From contig NZ_WUTT01000001.1 in NCBI RefSeq assembly GCF_009902005.1, forward strand, positions 1,888,227 to 1,952,226: a stretch of 64,000 bases of DNA, given 5' to 3'. This document shows, piece after piece, positions 38,605 to 47,820 of this stretch; position 1 is the stretch's first letter; every line of letters starts with the position of its first letter. The position numbers and the translations under genes were made by a program. Under the pieces are notes generated by a model. That model saw only the letters and a list, made by a program, of their open reading frames with translations. It had not been told where the DNA came from and ran no database searches. Source of the DNA: Halomonas alimentaria (GTDB lineage Bacteria > Pseudomonadota > Gammaproteobacteria > Pseudomonadales > Halomonadaceae).

Positions 38605-39743
38605 ATCCTAGTGCGACTCGGCACGCGTCGTGACCAGCCAAGCAGTCGCCAGGCGGTGAGCAGCCAGGCCAGGCTCCAGGCCAGGGCGGAAGCCCACAGC
38701 AGGGGCAGCCAGGCGGCGCCGGCCGGATAGGCCACCAGGCGCAGCACGGCGGCCACGGTGAAGAGCAGTGCCAGCGGCAACAGCAGCGGCTCTCGCTCGG
38801 GCCGCCCCTTGGCCCGGAGAATGGCCTGACGCAGCATGATGCCGCTGGCCAGGGTGCCCAGTGCCCCCACGGTAAAGGCGTGCAGCACACCACCCAGCGG
38901 CTGGCCCAGCCACAGGACACGCGCCGCCAGCAGCGGCCCGACCCCCAGCCAGGCATAGCCCAGCATCAGGCCGAGCAGGTCGGGGCGCTGCCGGCAGGCC
39001 CAGGGGCGCCAGCGCCAGAGCCGCCACAGCACCAGCAGCCCCGCCATCGCCGTCAGGGGCGCTGCCAGGCTTGCCGTGGCTGACCAGGGGGCGAGCAGCG
39101 GAGTCACGCCCAGCAGCACGATCAGCGCCGCCTCCAGGCGCGGCTGGACTCCGGCCCCGGCCTGGCGCCGGCTGGCCATCAGATGGCCGTTGATGGCCGG
39201 CGCCAGCACGCGCCCCCCCATGAAGGTCATCAGCAGCACCAGCCAGAGCACGGCGTGGCGTATCAGTGCAGGAGTCAGCATGCCGTGCTGCACCAGGCGC
39301 CCGGCCAGGCTGGCAATGGCGAGCAGGCAGAGCAGGCCCAGCAGCGGCGACAGCATCCGATTGCGCCACTTCTTGGCGGCCTGGAAGCGCGGCACCAGCC
39401 GCCAGGCGAGCAGCGCGGCGAACAGGGCATCGGCCAGCAGCACGGGGAGCGCCTCGGGACCAACCAGCCCGCCGATCCGGGCAACGAGCCACAGCGCCGC
39501 CAGCCCCAGCAGCCCGCGGCGCGACAACGGTCCCAGCAGATAGCCGGCGATCACCGCCAGGGCGAAACCGAACAGCAGTTCGCGACCGTGTGCCGCAGGG
39601 GAAGCGATGAGCCCCAGAGGCAGGCCGTGATAGAATACGGCCAGCGTCAGCGGCACCGTAATCGCGGCATGCAGGGCCGCCAGGGGAAAGAACAGCCGCC
39701 AGGCCGGCAGCGTGGGGCGAGAGATGTCGGCTTTCGTTGACAT
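38601..39743 (-). CDS. nnrS: NnrS family membrane protein
   Basis: This 380-aa protein has about twelve transmembrane helices. NnrS is a haem- and copper-containing protein that protects against nitrosative stress and is typically part of NO-responsive regulons. Visible features are the N-terminal WRLFFPLAALHAA, the FGFALAVIAGYLL segment and the HAFTVGALGTLASGIMLR segment with a conserved His. A NsrR-like operator lies at 39774-39796, just upstream, and nsrR itself is close by. Start 39743 has a GGGAG Shine-Dalgarno sequence. Confidence 0.88.
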   Translation of the reverse strand: MSTKADISRPTLPAWRLFFPLAALHAAITVPLTLAVFYHGLPLGLIASPAAHGRELLFGFALAVIAGYLLGPLSRRGLLGLAALWLVARIGGLVGPEALPVLLADALFAALLAWRLVPRFQAAKKWRNRMLSPLLGLLCLLAIASLAGRLVQHGMLTPALIRHAVLWLVLLMTFMGGRVLAPAINGHLMASRRQAGAGVQPRLEAALIVLLGVTPLLAPWSATASLAAPLTAMAGLLVLWRLWRWRPWACRQRPDLLGLMLGYAWLGVGPLLAARVLWLGQPLGGVLHAFTVGALGTLASGIMLRQAILRAKGRPEREPLLLPLALLFTVAAVLRLVAYPAGAAWLPLLWASALAWSLAWLLTAWRLLGWSRRVPSRTRI

Positions 39744-39773
39744 GGCGCAAACTCCCACCTTCCCCGCAGTGCT

Positions 39774-39796
39774 AAGATGCATATAAATTGCTACTT
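39774..39796. promoter_or_regulatory. NsrR-like operator between nnrS and the DUF454 gene
   Basis: The 23-bp site starts AAGATGCAT and ends GCTACTT, matching the known AAGATGYATTTNAAATRCATCTT pattern at about 17 positions, with the left half-site perfect. It sits in the 88-bp divergent promoter region, so it could control both nnrS and the DUF454 gene. Confidence 0.6.
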
Positions 39797-39831
39797 AACA
39801 GTCTACGCCCTCGAGCACGGGAGGTCACCAC

Positions 39832-40245
39832 ATGTCAGGATCCGCCTCGCGGCTCGCCTGGTGCGGGCTTACCTATGGCTGCATCGGGCTCGGTACCGCC
39901 GGCATGGTGCTGCCACTGCTGCCGACCACCCCCTTCCTGCTGCTGGCGGCCTGGTCGGCCCCCAAGGGGTCACCGCGGCTGGCGCGCTGGCTGCATGACC
40001 ATCCACGCTTCGGCCCCTCCCTGCAGGCCTGGCGCGAAGAACGTGCCATACCGCGACGCGCCAAGGTCCTGGCACCGCTGCTGCTGGCCGCCAGCTGGAT
40101 GATGCTGTGGGCCAGCGGCGTGCCGCTCCCGGGACTGGTGGCATCGGGGCTGTTATTCGTTGCGGTGGCCGGCTATGTGCTGAGCCGCCCTGCCAGCGTG
40201 GCAGCGCCTTCCTTTGAGGCACCCCGAAGCTGGGCCCGACGCTGA
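39832..40245 (+). CDS. YbaN-like DUF454 inner-membrane protein
   Basis: This is a 137-aa protein with four predicted helices. The family pattern GCIGLGTAGMVLPLLPTTPFLLLAAW near the N-terminus (here spread over residues 14-42) and LHDHPRFGPSLQAWRE are clear. DUF454/YbaN function is unknown, but it is often found in haem or NO-related neighbourhoods. GGGAGG precedes the ATG. It is followed 36 bp later by nsrR, probably on the same transcript. Confidence 0.85.
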   Translation: MSGSASRLAWCGLTYGCIGLGTAGMVLPLLPTTPFLLLAAWSAPKGSPRLARWLHDHPRFGPSLQAWREERAIPRRAKVLAPLLLAASWMMLWASGVPLPGLVASGLLFVAVAGYVLSRPASVAAPSFEAPRSWARR

Positions 40246-40281
40246 TTCGATCCACGACGCCAGGAGGCGACGCTTTCTCTC

Positions 40282-40731
40282 ATGCACCTGACTCGCTTTA
40301 CCGACTATTCGCTGCGTGTGCTGCTCTATCTGGCGGTGAAGGGCGAGCGTCGCTCCACCATCACCGAGATCGCCGAGCGCTTCGACATCTCGCGCAACCA
40401 CCTGATGAAGGTGGTCCAGGACCTCAGTCACCACGGCTATATCACCTCCATTCGCGGCAAGAACGGCGGACTGCTGCTCCGGCAGGAGCCACACAGCATC
40501 GTGCTTGGCGAGCTGGTGCGCCGCACCGAACGTGACCTTACTCTGGTGGAGTGCTTCGGCGACGACAATGAGTGCGTGATCACCCCTGCATGCCGGCTCA
40601 AGCATATCCTGAAGGAGGCACTCGAGGCCTTCCTCGCGGTGCTCGACGGCTACACCCTGGAGGACCTGCTGGGCCCACGCCGCCAGCCACTGATCCGCCT
40701 GCTGCAGCTGGACGACACTCCCGCCGCCTGA
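40282..40731 (+). CDS. nsrR: Rrf2-family NO-sensing repressor NsrR
   Basis: This 149-aa winged-helix regulator has the N-terminal MHLTRFTDYSLRVLLYLA, shared by NsrR, and the helix-turn-helix around residues 25-50. Three cysteines that ligate the NO-sensitive Fe-S cluster are Cys91, Cys98 and Cys104. It is most similar by eye to NsrR among Rrf2 proteins (IscR has a different cysteine spacing). NsrR represses NO-detoxification genes such as nnrS until NO destroys the cluster. The operator at 39774-39796 suggests control of its own operon. Confidence 0.92.
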   Translation: MHLTRFTDYSLRVLLYLAVKGERRSTITEIAERFDISRNHLMKVVQDLSHHGYITSIRGKNGGLLLRQEPHSIVLGELVRRTERDLTLVECFGDDNECVITPACRLKHILKEALEAFLAVLDGYTLEDLLGPRRQPLIRLLQLDDTPAA

Positions 40732-40888
40732 AGCGGCCACCCTCCCACGCTCGCGGCCCATGCCGGGCCCGCTGCTCCGGCGACTCCCGGGCGACCTCAT
40801 CGCCGGGTCGCGGCGGCCCTGCCGACACCTCCCCCATGCTTTATTAGGCATTTCTTTTGCTTTTTTGCCTCATGGGTCTAGGCTGTAG

Positions 40889-40902
40889 ATGACCCACGTC
40901 AA
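40889..40902. promoter_or_regulatory. ANR/FNR-like box upstream of the small cytochrome c
   Basis: ATGAC-CCAC-GTCAA differs from the TTGAC-N4-GTCAA consensus by one base. Its centre is about 113 bp before the cytochrome start. It lies in the 277-bp gap after nsrR, which also has an AT-rich patch (about 40848-40870), a hairpin at 40941-40974 and, near 40982-40999, a partial NsrR-like half-site (AAATGCATTCT). Confidence 0.5.
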
Positions 40903-40940
40903 GCTGAGCAGTCACGTTGCCTGGCAAGATGGCAATAGCT

Positions 40941-40974
40941 GCCCGGTGAGGTCGATTGTCGCAACCGGGCTTTT
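40941..40974 (+). terminator. Terminator-like hairpin in the cytochrome c leader
   Basis: GCCCGGT and ACCGGGC pair over 7 bp with a 16-base loop, followed by TTTTCT. It is 35 bp before the cytochrome c start, so it would either attenuate that gene or end a short transcript begun near 40900. Confidence 0.5.
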
Positions 40975-41008
40975 CTAGGCAATTGAAAATGCATTCTGGA
41001 GGTTCCTT

Positions 41009-41323
41009 ATGAAACTGATCCTCGCGGCCACCATGCTGGGCGGAGCCCTACTGGCCATGGACGCCCAGGCCGCCGGCGACGCCGAGGCCGGGGCTGACAA
41101 GATCGGCACCTGCGTGGCCTGCCACGGCACCGACGGCAAGGGCCTGGCCCCCATCTACCCGAACCTCAACGGCCAATCGGCCACCTACCTCGAAAGCAGC
41201 CTCAAGGCCTATCGCGACAGCCAGCGCCAGGGTGGCAACGCCATGCTGATGACGCCCATGGCCCAGGGCCTCTCCGATGAGGATATCGCCGACATCGCCG
41301 CCTACTATTCAAGCCAGGAATGA
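41009..41323 (+). CDS. Small periplasmic cytochrome c
   Basis: This is a 104-aa mono-haem class I cytochrome with a signal peptide (about 1-22), CVACH (about residues 35-39) and a distal Met in MTPMAQGLS. It resembles cytochrome c553/c-type carriers. Placement before nosR and behind an ANR-like box suggests that it carries electrons to NosZ or another terminal reductase. The C-terminal domain of the di-domain cytochrome at 60.5 kb is closely similar (GADKIGTCVACHG...DEDI.DIA.YY). GGAGG precedes the ATG. Confidence 0.88.
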   Translation: MKLILAATMLGGALLAMDAQAAGDAEAGADKIGTCVACHGTDGKGLAPIYPNLNGQSATYLESSLKAYRDSQRQGGNAMLMTPMAQGLSDEDIADIAAYYSSQE

Positions 41324-41346
41324 CCGCCAGTCAGTAATGACGGTCC

Positions 41347-41367
41347 GGGCCGGCACAGCGCCGGCCC
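41347..41367 (+). terminator. Hairpin between cytochrome c and nosR
   Basis: An 8-bp perfect GGGCCGGC/GCCGGCCC stem with a 5-base loop lies 23 bp after the cytochrome stop. No T run follows, so partial read-through into nosR is likely. Confidence 0.5.
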
Positions 41368-41435
41368 TGCTGCATATGGGTGGCGGCCGGGATGCCGCCC
41401 GTGCCGCCTAGGCTCACGCCCCCAAGGACCTCCCC

Positions 41436-43565
41436 ATGCCCGAATCATCCCTTCGGCCGGCCGGACTTGTCGGCCTGCTGCTGACGCTTATTTTCCTGCT
41501 GGTTTCCCTGCCGCTGCACGCCATGGAGCTGGCGCAGGTGCGCGAAGGCTTCCCCGCGGCGGACCGCCTAGAGCCTGCCGACTCCCAGTGGCCGGTCAGC
41601 CGGGTCATGGCCGGTAACGAGACGCTCGGTTACGCCTTCGAGAGCGTCGAGATGGCGCCGATTCCCGCCTACTCCGGCAAGCCGGTCAATATGCTGGTGG
41701 CCTTCGACCTCGATGGGAATATCGTCCAGGCCGACGTGATCAGCCACGAGGAGCCCATCATGCTGGTGGGCATTCCCGAGCAGAAGCTCGAGGATTTCGC
41801 CGACGACCACGTCGGCGCCCACGTCAACGACCGCATGAAGGTAGGTGGGAACCTCGACGCCATCTCCGGTGCCACCGTGACCGTCATCGTGGTCAGCGAC
41901 ACCGTGATGCGCGCCGCCCGCCTGGTCGCCGCCGAGCAGGGGCTGATCGCCGACCCCTCCGCCGCCCCGGCGGCAACGGTGCGCGAGGATGTCTTCGAGG
42001 CGGCGGACTGGTCGACGCTCACCGGCGACGGCACCATCCGCCGCCTGCACCTGACCCATGGCGAGGTGGACGACTCCTTCGTGGGCACCCCGGCCGAGGA
42101 TTACATGCATACGCCGCAGCCGGCGGAGCGCACCTTCATCGAGCTCTTCTACACCTACCTGAACCCGCCCACCGCCGGGCGCAACCTGCTCGGCGACACC
42201 GGCTACGAGCAGCTGATGGAGCGGCTCGACGAGGGCGAGCATGCCATCGCGGTGATGGGACGCGGCGACTACTCCTTCAAGGGCTCCGGCTACGTGCGCG
42301 GGGGCATCTTCGATCGCATCGAGCTCTCCCAGAACGGCAACACCGTGAGCTTCCATGACCGCGACCATATCCGCCTGGGCAACCTCGGCATCGAGGGCGC
42401 CCCGGCCTTCGACGAGCGCGATATCTTCATCATTCGCGATGCGGCCGCCTTCGACCCCGGCCAGCCGTGGCAGCTGGAGCTACTGGTGCGCCGCGCCTCC
42501 GGCCCCCTGGACACCGAGTTCAGCCGCTTCAGCGCCGACTACAGCGTGCCCGAGGCGTATATCGAGCGTCCCGAGCCGCCCAAGGAGGTGCCGATCTGGG
42601 TCGAGGTGTGGAAGGACAAGGCCTTCCAGATCGCCGTGCTCGCCGCCGGCCTGATCGTGCTCACCGGCATCATGCTGTTCCAGGACGTGCTGGTGAAGCA
42701 TCCGCGCATCCTGCGCCCGCTGCGCCTGGGCTTTCTGGTCTACACCCTGGTGTTCATCGGCTGGTACTCCCTGGCCCAGCTCTCGGTGGTCAATATCCTG
42801 ACCTTCACCAACGCCCTGATCACCGACTTCAGCTGGGGCTCCTTTTTGATCGACCCGATGATGTTCATCCTCTGGTCCTTCGTGGCGGTGAGCCTTCTGC
42901 TGTGGGGCCGCGGCGTGTTCTGCGGCTGGCTGTGCCCCTTCGGCGCCCTCCAGGACCTGGTCAACAAGGCTGCCCGCAAGCTCGGCGTGAAGCAGTACGA
43001 GCCGCCCTTCGGTCTCCACGAGCGGCTCTGGGCGCTGAAGTACATCATCCTGCTGGGGCTGTTCGCGGTCTCGCTGCACTCGCTGGGCACCGCCGAGCGC
43101 TATGCCGAGGTGGAGCCCTTCAAGACCGCCATCACCCTGCGCTTCCAGCGCGAGTGGGGCTTCCTGCTCTACGCCCTGGTGCTGGTGGCGATCTCCGCCG
43201 TCAACCACAAGTTCTACTGCCGCTACGTCTGCCCGCTGGGCGCCGGCCTGGCGATCCCCGCCCGCCTGCGCCTGTTCGACTGGCTGAAGCGGCACCGCGG
43301 TGACTGCGGCACCCCGTGCCAGATCTGCGCCAACGAATGCGAAGTGGCCGCCATCCACCCGGATGGTCGCATCAATGCCAACGAGTGCCACTACTGTCTC
43401 GACTGCCAGATCACCTACCACGACGACAAGCGCTGTCCGCCGATGATCAAGCGGCGCAAGCGCTATGAGAAGGCGTCGCGCCTCTCCCGTGGCAAGGGAG
43501 GCGTCGAGAGCCATGACCCCGCCAGCGCACGGCTGCAGCGGATTCCGACCTATCAGGAGGAGTGA
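41436..43565 (+). CDS. nosR: N2O reductase regulatory/electron-donating protein NosR
   Basis: This is a 709-aa membrane flavoprotein required for NosZ activity and nos expression. It has a signal anchor, then a periplasmic FMN-binding domain with DAISGATVTV (the covalent flavin threonine motif), about six transmembrane helices from about 395 to 610, and two CxxxCP motifs (CGWLCPFGA and CRYVCPLGA). A C-terminal ferredoxin-like domain has eight cysteines (CGTPCQICANEC and CHYCLDCQ). All expected parts are intact. It is the first gene of nosRZDFYL and ends 3 bp before nosZ. No nosX/apbE lies in the cluster. Confidence 0.97.
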   Translation: MPESSLRPAGLVGLLLTLIFLLVSLPLHAMELAQVREGFPAADRLEPADSQWPVSRVMAGNETLGYAFESVEMAPIPAYSGKPVNMLVAFDLDGNIVQADVISHEEPIMLVGIPEQKLEDFADDHVGAHVNDRMKVGGNLDAISGATVTVIVVSDTVMRAARLVAAEQGLIADPSAAPAATVREDVFEAADWSTLTGDGTIRRLHLTHGEVDDSFVGTPAEDYMHTPQPAERTFIELFYTYLNPPTAGRNLLGDTGYEQLMERLDEGEHAIAVMGRGDYSFKGSGYVRGGIFDRIELSQNGNTVSFHDRDHIRLGNLGIEGAPAFDERDIFIIRDAAAFDPGQPWQLELLVRRASGPLDTEFSRFSADYSVPEAYIERPEPPKEVPIWVEVWKDKAFQIAVLAAGLIVLTGIMLFQDVLVKHPRILRPLRLGFLVYTLVFIGWYSLAQLSVVNILTFTNALITDFSWGSFLIDPMMFILWSFVAVSLLLWGRGVFCGWLCPFGALQDLVNKAARKLGVKQYEPPFGLHERLWALKYIILLGLFAVSLHSLGTAERYAEVEPFKTAITLRFQREWGFLLYALVLVAISAVNHKFYCRYVCPLGAGLAIPARLRLFDWLKRHRGDCGTPCQICANECEVAAIHPDGRINANECHYCLDCQITYHDDKRCPPMIKRRKRYEKASRLSRGKGGVESHDPASARLQRIPTYQEE

Positions 43566-43568
43566 ACC

Positions 43569-45461
43569 ATGAGTGACAAGAAGAAGACGATCGAGAATCT
43601 CGGGCGCCGCCACTTCCTGCGCAATAGCGCGGTGACCGGCGTGGCCGGGGCGGGCCTGGCCGGCGGCTTCGGCGCCGGCACCCTGCTCGGCGGCAGCGAA
43701 AAGGCCCGCGCCGCCGAAGGCAGCATCGAGGTCGCCCCGGGCGAGCTCGATCAGTACTACGGTTTCTGGAGCGGCGGCCAGTCCGGCGAGGTCCGGGTGG
43801 TCGGCATCCCCTCCATGCGCGAGCTGATGCGCATCCCGGTGTTCAACCAGGAGGGGGCCACGGGCTGGGGGATCACCAACGAGTCCAGGCGAGTGCTGGG
43901 CGACTCGGTCAAGTTCCTCAACGGTGACTCCCACCACCCGCACATCTCCATGACCGATGGCAGCTACGACGGCAAGTACCTGTTCATCAACGACAAGGCC
44001 AACACCCGGGTGGCCCGTATCCGTCTCGACATCATGAAGACGGACAAGATCACCACCATCCCCAACGTCCAGGCGATCCACGGCCTGCGCCTGCAGAAGG
44101 TGCCGCACACCAAGTACGTGTTCGCCAACGCCGAGTTCCCCATCCCCCATCACGACGACGACATCGTCAATGACGGCCGCGGCATGGAGAACCCGGAGGG
44201 CTACTACACCATGTTCAACGGCATCGACGCCGAGAGCATGGAGGTGGCCTGGCAGGTGATCGTCGACGGCAACCTCGACAACACCGATGCCGACTACACC
44301 GGACGCTTCGTGGCCTCGACCTGCTACAACTCCGAGAAGGGCATGACCCTGGCCGACACCATGCGCGCCGAGCGCGACTGGGTGGTGGTATTCGACGTCG
44401 AGGCGATCGAGGCCGCCGTGGAAGCCGGCGAGTTCAAGACCCTGGGCGACAGCGAGGTGCCGGTGGTCGATGGCCGCAAGGGCTCCAAGCTGACCCGCTA
44501 CATCCCGGTGCCCAAGAACCCCCACGGCCTCAACACCTCGCCGGACGGCAAGTACTTCATCGCCAACGGCAAGCTCTCCCCGACCTGCTCGATCATCGCC
44601 ATCGACAAGCTGCCCGAGGTGTTCGACGATTCCATCGAGCCGCGTGACGCCGTGGTCGGCGAACCGGAGCTGGGCCTGGGGCCGCTGCACACCACCTTCG
44701 ACGGCCGCGGCAACGCCTACACCACGCTGTTCATCGATAGCCAGATCGCCAAGTGGAACATCGAGGACGCCATCCGCGCCTACAACGGTGAGGAGGTGAA
44801 CTACCTGCGTCAGAAGCTGGATGTCCACTACCAGCCGGGGCACAACCACGCCAGCCTTACCGAGACCAAGGATGCCGACGGCAAGTGGCTGGTGGTGCTC
44901 TCCAAGTTCTCCAAGGACCGCTTCCTGCCGGTGGGCCCGCTGCGCCCGGAGAACGACCAGCTGATCGATATCTCCGGCGAGGAGATGAAGCTGGTCCACG
45001 ACGGCCCCGCCTTCGCCGAGCCCCACGACTGCATCCTGGTGCGCGCCGACCAGATCAACCCCAAGAAGGTCTGGGACCGCGATGACCCCTTCTTCGCCGA
45101 GACCGTGGCCATGGCCAAGGAGGACGGCGTCACCCTGGAGACCGACAACAAGATCGTGCGCGACGGTAACCAGGTACGCGTCTACATGACCTCGGTGGCA
45201 CCGCAGTTCGGGATCACCGAGTTCAAGGTCAAGCAGGGCAATGAGGTCACGGTGGTGATCACCAACCTCGACCAGGTCGAGGACGTCACCCACGGCTTTA
45301 CCATGACCAATCACGGCGCCGTCATGGAGATCAGCCCCCAGCAGACCGCCAGTGTCACCTTTACCGCCGACCGGCCCGGGGTGCACTGGTACTACTGCCA
45401 GTGGTTCTGTCACGCCATGCATATGGAGATGACCGGCCGCATGCTGGTCGAGAAGGCCTGA
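43569..45461 (+). CDS. nosZ: Nitrous-oxide reductase NosZ
   Basis: This 630-aa periplasmic copper enzyme reduces N2O to N2, the last step of denitrification. A Tat signal is present (RRHFLR at about 13-18), so it is the clade I type exported folded. The propeller domain carries the histidines for the CuZ centre (for example [14 protein letters not shown] and PGHNHA). The C-terminal cupredoxin has the CuA motif [12 protein letters not shown]. The length is normal and no key motif is missing. It follows nosR directly and is probably the most strongly expressed gene of the operon. Confidence 0.98.
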   Translation: MSDKKKTIENLGRRHFLRNSAVTGVAGAGLAGGFGAGTLLGGSEKARAAEGSIEVAPGELDQYYGFWSGGQSGEVRVVGIPSMRELMRIPVFNQEGATGWGITNESRRVLGDSVKFLNGDSHHPHISMTDGSYDGKYLFINDKANTRVARIRLDIMKTDKITTIPNVQAIHGLRLQKVPHTKYVFANAEFPIPHHDDDIVNDGRGMENPEGYYTMFNGIDAESMEVAWQVIVDGNLDNTDADYTGRFVASTCYNSEKGMTLADTMRAERDWVVVFDVEAIEAAVEAGEFKTLGDSEVPVVDGRKGSKLTRYIPVPKNPHGLNTSPDGKYFIANGKLSPTCSIIAIDKLPEVFDDSIEPRDAVVGEPELGLGPLHTTFDGRGNAYTTLFIDSQIAKWNIEDAIRAYNGEEVNYLRQKLDVHYQPGHNHASLTETKDADGKWLVVLSKFSKDRFLPVGPLRPENDQLIDISGEEMKLVHDGPAFAEPHDCILVRADQINPKKVWDRDDPFFAETVAMAKEDGVTLETDNKIVRDGNQVRVYMTSVAPQFGITEFKVKQGNEVTVVITNLDQVEDVTHGFTMTNHGAVMEISPQQTASVTFTADRPGVHWYYCQWFCHAMHMEMTGRMLVEKA

Positions 45462-45517
45462 TAGCACCCAGAGGGGCCGGGCAGACGCCCGGCCCCGCTT
45501 CTTTACTGGAGAGACGC

Positions 45518-46879
45518 ATGACCCGACGACAGCCCCGCGTCGTCCCCCGACTGTTTCTTGCCGCCTGGCTGCTCGTGTGGCTGCCGGGCGGCCTGCTGGC
45601 CGCCGACCTGACGGCCACTCCCGGCGAACCGCTGCAACCGCTGATCGAGCGCGCCGAGCGCGGCGACCGCCTGCTGCTTCCCGCGGGCCGCTACCCCGGG
45701 CCGCTGGTCATCGACCGCACCCTGACCCTCTCGGGCGCAACGGGCGCGGTGATCGATGGCGGCGGAGAGGGCCACGCCGTGGTACTCGACGCCCCGGACA
45801 TCGTGATCGAGGGCGTGACCATCGAGAACTGGGGCGCCAACCTCACCGAGATGGACGCCGGCATCTTCATCGAGGAGAGCGCCGGCGGCAGCGTGATTCG
45901 CGACTCGCGGCTCGAAGGCCCCGGCTTCGGCCTGTGGCTCGACGCCGTCAGCGACGTCCAGGTGCTCGACAACGTGATCCGCGGCGACGCTACCGTGCGC
46001 TCCCAGGATCGCGGCAACGGCGTGCACCTGTTCAACTCACGCAACGTCCGGGTGGAGGGCAACGATATCCGCCATACCCGCGACGGCATCTATATCGACA
46101 CCAGCAGCCAGTGTCTGCTGCGCGGCAACCATATGCAGGAACTGCGCTATGGCGTGCACTACATGTATGCCTACGACAACCGCGTGGAGGAGAACACCAC
46201 CCGGGATACCCGCACCGGCTACGCGCTGATGCAGTCCAAGCGCCTCAGGGTGGTCGGCAACCGCTCGGAGGGGGATCGCAACTACGGCATCCTGATGAAC
46301 AACATCACCGACTCCCTGCTGCGCGACAACCGGATCACCCGCGCCCACCAGCGCCGCGACGCCCAGGGCAAGGGGCTGGTCAGCGGCGCCGATGGCAAGG
46401 CGCTGTTCGTCTACAACTCCCAGTACAATCGCTTCGAGGCCAACCGCCTGGCCGAGAGCGATATCGGCATCCATCTCACCGCCGGCTCCGAGGACAACGA
46501 GCTGGTGGGCAACGCCTTCGTCGACAACCGCCAGCAGGTGATGTACGTGGCCACCCGGGCCCAGGAGTGGTCCGAGGCGGGACACGGCAACTACTGGAGC
46601 GACTACCTGGGTTGGGATCTGGATGGCGATGGGGTGGGCGACACCCCCTACGAGCCCAACGATGCCATGGATCGCCTGCTGTGGCGCTACCCGGTGGCGC
46701 GGCTGCTGATGCACAGCCCCGCGGTGCTGGCGCTGCGCTGGGTACAGCGTCAGTTCCCGGTATTCCGCCCCCAGGGGGTCAAGGACAGCCACCCGCTGAT
46801 GAATGAACCCGACCTGGATGCATCCGACTCGAATGGATCCGCCTTCCATACACCCGAAAGGGGAGACGCCAGCGCATGA
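45518..46879 (+). CDS. nosD: NosD, copper-centre assembly protein
   Basis: This 453-aa periplasmic protein is needed for making the CuZ centre of NosZ. A signal peptide (about 1-28) is followed by a right-handed beta-helix built from PbH1/CASH repeats with many N-V-I and G-x-x-L turns (about 60-390). It works with the NosFY ABC transporter, which is thought to supply sulfur. The ATG at 45518 follows GGAGAG. Its last 4 bp overlap nosF. Confidence 0.95.
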   Translation: MTRRQPRVVPRLFLAAWLLVWLPGGLLAADLTATPGEPLQPLIERAERGDRLLLPAGRYPGPLVIDRTLTLSGATGAVIDGGGEGHAVVLDAPDIVIEGVTIENWGANLTEMDAGIFIEESAGGSVIRDSRLEGPGFGLWLDAVSDVQVLDNVIRGDATVRSQDRGNGVHLFNSRNVRVEGNDIRHTRDGIYIDTSSQCLLRGNHMQELRYGVHYMYAYDNRVEENTTRDTRTGYALMQSKRLRVVGNRSEGDRNYGILMNNITDSLLRDNRITRAHQRRDAQGKGLVSGADGKALFVYNSQYNRFEANRLAESDIGIHLTAGSEDNELVGNAFVDNRQQVMYVATRAQEWSEAGHGNYWSDYLGWDLDGDGVGDTPYEPNDAMDRLLWRYPVARLLMHSPAVLALRWVQRQFPVFRPQGVKDSHPLMNEPDLDASDSNGSAFHTPERGDASA

Positions 46880-47820
46880 CCGCGGTAATCGATTTCCAGG
46901 GCGTCACCCGCCGCGACGGCGGCCTGGTGCGCCTCGACGCCCTCGACCTGCAGGTGGACGAGGGCGAGGTGCTGGCTCTGCTGGGCCACAACGGTGCCGG
47001 CAAGACCACCACCATGCACCTGATCCTGGGGCTGCTCTCGCCCAGCGAAGGGCAGGTGGCGGTCCTCGGCGGCGCCCCCGACGGCGCCCACGCCGAGACC
47101 CTGCGCCGCCGCCTGGGCTACCTGCCCGAGAATGTCAGCTTCTACGAGCAGTTGAGCGGCCGGGAGGTACTCGACTACTTCGCCCGCCTGAAACGGGTCG
47201 ATCGCGGCCAGGTGGGTGAACTGCTGGATCGGGTCGGCCTCGGCCACGCCGCCCACCGCCGGGTGAAGACCTACTCCAAGGGCATGCGCCAGCGCCTGGG
47301 GCTGGCCCAGGCGCTGCTCGGCGATCCGCGCCTGCTGCTGCTCGACGAGCCCACCACCGGCCTCGACCCGGCCGCCACCCGCGACTTCTACGACACGGTG
47401 CGCGGCCTGCGCGAGCGCGGCTGCACGGTGCTGCTCTCCTCCCACGTGCTGCCGGGGGTGGAGCCCTATATCGACCGTGCGCTGATCCTCGGTGGCGGCA
47501 AGCGCCTGGCGCTGGGCAGCCTGACGGAGCTGCGCGAGGAAGCGGCCCTGCCGATCACCGTGCGCGCCCGGGGCCACGGCGGCGCAGGCGACCTCGCCCA
47601 GCGCCTGGCCGGCTGGGATGACCCGCGTATCACGGTCACCCCCCACGACGCCCACGAGGTGGCGCTGACGGTGCCGCCGGACGCCAAGCTCGCCGTGCTG
47701 CGCCGACTCACCGACACCGCCGGCGTCGAGGATATCGAGCTGCTGCCGCCGACCCTGGAGCATCTCTACACCCACTTCTCCGCCGAACTCTCGCCCGCGC
47801 AACGAGGAGACGCCGAATGA
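46876..47820 (+). CDS. nosF: NosF, ABC transporter ATPase for CuZ assembly
   Basis: This is a 314-aa ATP-binding protein. Walker A is GHNGAGKTT, the signature is [12 protein letters not shown] and Walker B is [13 protein letters not shown]. The C-terminal extra domain (about 225-310) is usual for NosF. It drives the NosY permease and interacts with NosD. Starts and stops overlap with nosD and nosY by 4 bp, showing tight coupling. Confidence 0.95.
   Translation: MTAVIDFQGVTRRDGGLVRLDALDLQVDEGEVLALLGHNGAGKTTTMHLILGLLSPSEGQVAVLGGAPDGAHAETLRRRLGYLPENVSFYEQLSGREVLDYFARLKRVDRGQVGELLDRVGLGHAAHRRVKTYSKGMRQRLGLAQALLGDPRLLLLDEPTTGLDPAATRDFYDTVRGLRERGCTVLLSSHVLPGVEPYIDRALILGGGKRLALGSLTELREEAALPITVRARGHGGAGDLAQRLAGWDDPRITVTPHDAHEVALTVPPDAKLAVLRRLTDTAGVEDIELLPPTLEHLYTHFSAELSPAQRGDAE

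Noticed and set aside
40735-40850. Additional coding frames after nsrR
   Set aside because: Short Arg/Pro-rich frames without start signals in GC-rich DNA; no family resemblance.
42480-45467. Very long open frame (995 codons) antisense to nosR/nosZ, and similar long antisense frames at 23629-26220, 2175-3866 and 21497-23491
   Set aside because: They lie opposite well-conserved genes in very GC-rich DNA, show only His/Gln/Gly/Arg-rich composition, lack ribosome sites and cross several real gene borders; they are codon-bias shadows.
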